This document shows positions 61,263 through 64,000 of a DNA stretch of 64,000 nucleotides, piece after piece. The DNA is taken from contig JAOAPE010000009.1 in NCBI GenBank assembly GCA_025462725.1, positions 46,284-110,283 of the forward strand. The letters are read 5' to 3'. A model generated the notes under the pieces. It saw only the letters and a program-made list of their open reading frames with translations, ran no database searches and was not told the origin of the DNA. Every line of letters starts with the position of its first letter. Position 1 is the first letter of the stretch. The position numbers were made by a program, and so were the translations under genes. This DNA comes from Terriglobales bacterium. Its GTDB lineage: Bacteria > Acidobacteriota > Terriglobia > Terriglobales > Acidobacteriaceae.

Positions 61263-61270
61263 GTCTCAAT

Positions 61271-61312
61271 TTTGTCATCCTGAGCAAAGCGCAGCGAAGC
61301 CGAAGGACAGTC
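61271..61312. repeat. Dispersed-type intergenic repeat (GTCATCCTGAGC family)
   Basis: Reads GTCATCCTGAGC, then AAAGCGCAGCGAAGCCGAAGGAC. I associate near-identical strings with many intergenic copies in Acidobacteriota genomes; only one copy is in this window. Multiplicity cannot be shown here. Confidence 0.45.
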
Positions 61313-61314
61313 CC

Positions 61315-61368
61315 TTTGCCTTTGCCTTTGCTCTTGCCTTTGCCTTGGCCTTCGCCTTTGCCTTTGCC
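61315..61368. repeat. Imperfect hexamer tandem repeat (TTTGCC)n
   Basis: Nine consecutive 6-base units in register: TTTGCC twice, TTTGCT, CTTGCC, TTTGCC, TTGGCC, TTCGCC, TTTGCC twice. Slippage-prone and non-coding as far as can be seen; it lies between the TPR gene stop and the flippase start. Downstream bases 61384-61440 contain CTTTGTGCTTCTCTGTGCCC, another sequence of dispersed-repeat appearance. Confidence 0.85.
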
Positions 61369-61496
61369 TTTAACCAGACTCGCCTTAACTTGGGATTCTT
61401 TGTGCTTCTCTGTGCCCTCCGTGGTTCAAGGTTCTGTCCCTGGCTTGGTTTTGCTTTTCGGGATTTAACCAGCCAAAGCTATACTCACAACACTCA

Positions 61497-62867
61497 ATGC
61501 CTCCGCCGGTTACCGCGCCCGAACAACACGAGAACGATTTTTCTTCCTTCGCAGCCGTAAAAAGCCGTCTGCGTCTTTCGCCGCGGTTGTTGCCGGATTT
61601 CCTCTGGACGTTTGGCGGAAACTTCTTCACCGCCCTCTCCGGCCTCTTCATCTTCAAGATTATCAGCAGGTATGTTCCCGCTCAGGAATACGGTAAGGCC
61701 AGCCTGGTGCTTGGAGTTGCCGGCCTTCTCTCTCAATTTCTCGCTGGGCCAATGGTATTAGCGCAATTGCGACTTTATTTCGAGCAGGCGAAACTGGGCT
61801 TCGCCCAAGAATATGCAACTGCCATACGGAAGCTGCTTCTGGTGATGGCTGCTGTCATGTCCGCCATCTACTTGGCGCTGGCTTTCTTCGCTCAAGCGAA
61901 ATCCAATCCCATTTACCTGTCGCTTGCCATCCCCGCCGTCCTGCTGATATTCACGCAAACGCAACTCTCGGGGACGCTGGCGATTCTCGAAGGGAAGAAG
62001 CAATATCGCGGTCTGATGATCGGTTACTCATTGAGTAAGGTGCTCCAAGTTCCCGCTCTTATATTGTTCGTTTACCTCGCAGTCTCCGGCCCGACTTCTG
62101 TCGTGCTCTCGCAAGCCATCGCGGCTCTTGCCGTAGCGCTATTTTGGGGTTCGTGGCAGCGTCCTTCCGCAACGGCAGCAGCAGATTTTTCTGTTCGCAA
62201 GCTTGCAACATCCGCCATGCGCAGTTTCGGCTTCTCGCTCTATCTCTTCACTCTCTTCGGATGGCTAATGGCGACATCCGACCGCTACATCATCGGTCAC
62301 TATTGGACCACTCGCGAAGTAGGTATTTACGCCATCAATTACGGGCTCTGGTCTATGCCATATATGTCGTTGAACGCTTGGCTTGAGGGCCTCGTCAGGT
62401 CGCGTATCTTCGAGCGCGCCGAAGCCGAGGAGTGGCCGGTCGTCCGTCGCATTCTGTTGAACCGTCTCGTTCTCACCTTCGCACTCTGCTCTCTCCTGAC
62501 GGCTTTCATTTACTTCGTCGGAAAACGAATTGCCATCATGATCATCGGTGAGCGCTACTGGCATAGCGAGACTTTGATGCTGCTGATCTGCGCCGCGCAT
62601 TTTCTCTACATATTCGGGGGCGTCTTTTACAATTTCTTTATCGCCGCAAAACGGGTCCGCATCATGTCAAATATCTCCTTCTTCGCGGCACTAACAAATG
62701 TGGTCCTAAATATCGCTCTGGTTCCGCGCTTGGGGATTATCGGCGCCGCTTGGAGCACGTTGGCTGCATACGGCATCTTTTGCGGACTTTTCTGTTTTAG
62801 CGGTAGCCGGCTCCTATCGAGCTTTTCGCAAGCCGATCGAGTACCAACTGAAAATCCTGCGGGTTAG
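61497..62867 (+). CDS. Polysaccharide flippase-like membrane protein (Wzx/MATE-like)
   Basis: 456 residues with about twelve to fourteen transmembrane segments in the regular spacing of MOP-superfamily exporters. The N-terminus after a short soluble tail reads LPDFLWTFGGNFFTALSGLF. Further features are YGKASLVLGVAGLLSQFLAG, a mid-protein SDRYIIGHYWTTREVGIYAI (the usual D-R-Y-I-x-G motif) and a C-terminal NIALVPRLGIIGAAWSTLAA. It should flip lipid-linked glycan units across the inner membrane. It starts what looks like a second surface-glycan locus with the following FkbM gene. Confidence 0.9.
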   Translation: MPPPVTAPEQHENDFSSFAAVKSRLRLSPRLLPDFLWTFGGNFFTALSGLFIFKIISRYVPAQEYGKASLVLGVAGLLSQFLAGPMVLAQLRLYFEQAKLGFAQEYATAIRKLLLVMAAVMSAIYLALAFFAQAKSNPIYLSLAIPAVLLIFTQTQLSGTLAILEGKKQYRGLMIGYSLSKVLQVPALILFVYLAVSGPTSVVLSQAIAALAVALFWGSWQRPSATAAADFSVRKLATSAMRSFGFSLYLFTLFGWLMATSDRYIIGHYWTTREVGIYAINYGLWSMPYMSLNAWLEGLVRSRIFERAEAEEWPVVRRILLNRLVLTFALCSLLTAFIYFVGKRIAIMIIGERYWHSETLMLLICAAHFLYIFGGVFYNFFIAAKRVRIMSNISFFAALTNVVLNIALVPRLGIIGAAWSTLAAYGIFCGLFCFSGSRLLSSFSQADRVPTENPAG

Positions 62868-62915
62868 ATCTACTTTGCTTTTGGTCGGGCGCCCATCGTA
62901 TATTCCGTTAATCTC

Positions 62916-63752
62916 ATGAGTATCTCTGGATATCTGACCCGGAAGTTGACCGTTCCATTCTTGCGCGCAGTGATTGGCCGCAAGAACCTCGTCCTTTTCG
63001 GCCGCGTGCTCACAATGGAATCCCGCCTTGACAGCGATAATCACATTTCCGGCAACGGGGAGTTGCTCGTCCAAGATACGATGCTGCAACATTCACCCCC
63101 TGGCGCCGTCATGGTTTTCGACGTAGGCGCCCACTTGGGTGTGTGGACTCTTGCTCTTCTGAACAGGACTAAACGCTCCGGTCTGGTTCTCCATTCGTTC
63201 GAACCTGCATCGGCGACGTTTACCATTTTGAACGGAAATGTTGGCGTGCGTGAGAATGTGACCTTCGTCAATCAAGCCTTGTCAGATTCGGTTGGGACGG
63301 CCCAGTTCTACGTCGCAGGCGCGGGAGTAGGCACAAATTCCTTGCATCCCGCGAGCATCGAGGTTGCAACCACGGAACAAGTTAAGTTGAACACTGTGGA
63401 CCACTACTGCCGAGAGCAGGGGATTTCACGGATCGATCTATTGAAGATTGACGCTGAGGGCCACGACTTTGCTGTGATCGCAGGCGCCCGCGAGATGCTG
63501 AAGTCGAAAACGATCTCCATGCTCCAGTTTGAATACAATCACCGCTGGATCGATTCGCGCCATTACCTGAAGGACGCATTCGATATGCTGCTGCCACTCG
63601 GCTACAAGATCGGAAAGATTACTTCAAAAGGCATTGAGTTCTATCCTGGTTGGCATTTCGAACTCGAGTCTTTTCGTGAGGGAAACTATTTGGCTTGTCT
63701 CGACGAATGGTGTGCCCGTTTCCCGCAGATCGAATGGTGGAATTTGGAATAA
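62916..63752 (+). CDS. FkbM-family SAM-dependent methyltransferase
   Basis: 278 residues. SAM motif I VMVFDVGAHLGVWTLALLNR, motif II VLHSFEPASATF, NQALSDSVGTAQFYV, and the FkbM hallmark IDLLKIDAEGHDFAVIAGAR. The C-terminal half has ISMLQFEYNHRWIDSRHYLK. Probably O-methylates a sugar of the glycan exported by the adjacent flippase. Start ATG 62916 is the first after the flippase stop; the ribosome site is weak. Convergent with the partial gene at the right edge. Confidence 0.88.
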   Translation: MSISGYLTRKLTVPFLRAVIGRKNLVLFGRVLTMESRLDSDNHISGNGELLVQDTMLQHSPPGAVMVFDVGAHLGVWTLALLNRTKRSGLVLHSFEPASATFTILNGNVGVRENVTFVNQALSDSVGTAQFYVAGAGVGTNSLHPASIEVATTEQVKLNTVDHYCREQGISRIDLLKIDAEGHDFAVIAGAREMLKSKTISMLQFEYNHRWIDSRHYLKDAFDMLLPLGYKIGKITSKGIEFYPGWHFELESFREGNYLACLDEWCARFPQIEWWNLE

Positions 63753-63765
63753 AACAACGTTTTGC

Positions 63766-64000
63766 TCATGATTGAGTCGAGTGTCTCTGCAAGAGTTGCA
63801 TCTCGCCCAAATCCGCTTCCACCGCCGCAGTCACAAATTTCTCCAATGCTTCCGTTTCGTTATAGTTCGTTTGCACAAAGCTTCGAACCTCCGCGGATGA
63901 ATGTGCCGGCAACTTCCCATCGATGAATTCGCTCATCCTCTCTGCGATTGCCGCAGCACTGTTATTCCGCGTAAGCCATCGCGGTTCGATTCTCTCTATG
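63766..64000 (-). CDS. C-terminal part of an unidentified gene, possibly a glycosyltransferase
   Basis: A minus-strand frame open from the window edge to TGA at 63766-63768 gives 78 residues (IERIEPRWLTRNNSAAAIAE, then RMSEFIDGKLPAHSSAEVRS). Codon use is coding-like and it ends with a charged helix. The amphipathic helices and R-x-F-V-x-T-N-Y-N ending are compatible with the tail of a GT4-type transferase, and the flippase and FkbM neighbours favour that, but no domain motif is visible in the fragment. Confidence 0.6.
   Translation of the reverse strand, partial: IERIEPRWLTRNNSAAAIAERMSEFIDGKLPAHSSAEVRSFVQTNYNETEALEKFVTAAVEADLGEMQLLQRHSTQS

Noticed and set aside
61315..61368. CRISPR-like periodic repeat
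   Set aside because: Units are 6 bases with no spacers; it is a simple tandem repeat and no cas gene is in the window.
60934..61560. Plus-strand frame with a Phe-Ala repeat protein
   Set aside because: The repeat is the translation of the TTTGCC hexamer tract, and the frame overlaps both the TPR gene and the flippase start.

Overview
The window looks like chromosomal DNA of a Gram-negative member of the Acidobacteriota (Terriglobia, Koribacter-like). This is inference from content: moderately high G+C, a KDO/LPS gene (kdsC), a PBP1b-type synthase, an AsmA protein, a proton pyrophosphatase, many secreted TPR proteins, an FG-GAP protein, a DUF5670 mini-membrane protein, a full-length Lhr helicase, and an intergenic repeat starting GTCATCCTGAGC that I associate with this phylum. 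No phage, integrase, transposase, rRNA or CRISPR array is visible. One tRNA gene (Ala, GGC) is present.

Layout. 1-5624 (minus): a tightly packed operon of a SAM methyltransferase, a glycoside-hydrolase-like protein whose barrel halves appear swapped, a GT4 glycosyltransferase and three CgeB-like glycosyltransferases, the last cut by the window edge. 5821-9834 (minus): a hybrid histidine kinase, an NtrC-type regulator, a pseudo-receiver protein and a 48-residue membrane protein with a possible ribosome-site-sequestering leader. 10175-23531: fabI, hppA, a secreted TPR protein, an MscS channel, proS, a bifunctional penicillin-binding protein and another TPR protein. 23532-23893: two tandem small-RNA-like transcription units with matching ECF/sigma-E-type promoters, UCC-rich hairpins and intrinsic terminators. 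23894-30023: kdsC, then lhr, an L,D-transpeptidase and DUF5522 coupled by overlapping stops and starts. 30066-30263 (minus): a structured RNA resembling the SAM-I/SAM-IV riboswitch clan, with its own promoter, pseudoknot and terminator.

30283-43365: a TetR regulator divergent from a TIGR01777-type epimerase, a secreted protein, a Ser/Thr kinase followed by a cyclase with two FHA domains, a DHFR-like reductase, a frameshifted beta-propeller lipoprotein gene, tRNA-Ala, an LtaS-like membrane sulfatase-fold protein, and an ECF sigma/anti-sigma pair. The sigma gene's upstream region shares sequence with the first small-RNA promoter. 43381-64000: an FkbM methyltransferase, secreted repeat proteins, rnc with a perfect leader hairpin, two lepB genes and an asmA-like gene in one operon, a beta-CASP nuclease, a degenerate metallopeptidase, rlmB, a thiolase, a TPR protein, a repeat-rich gap, then a flippase, an FkbM methyltransferase and the tail of another gene, probably the start of a second surface-glycan locus.

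Main themes are cell envelope work (LPS, peptidoglycan, surface glycans, secretion) and regulation. The observations most likely to be new are the paired sigma-E-type small RNAs, the SAM-clan-like RNA, and the permuted glycoside hydrolase with its glycosyltransferase cassette. All are read from sequence only; no database search or folding was run.
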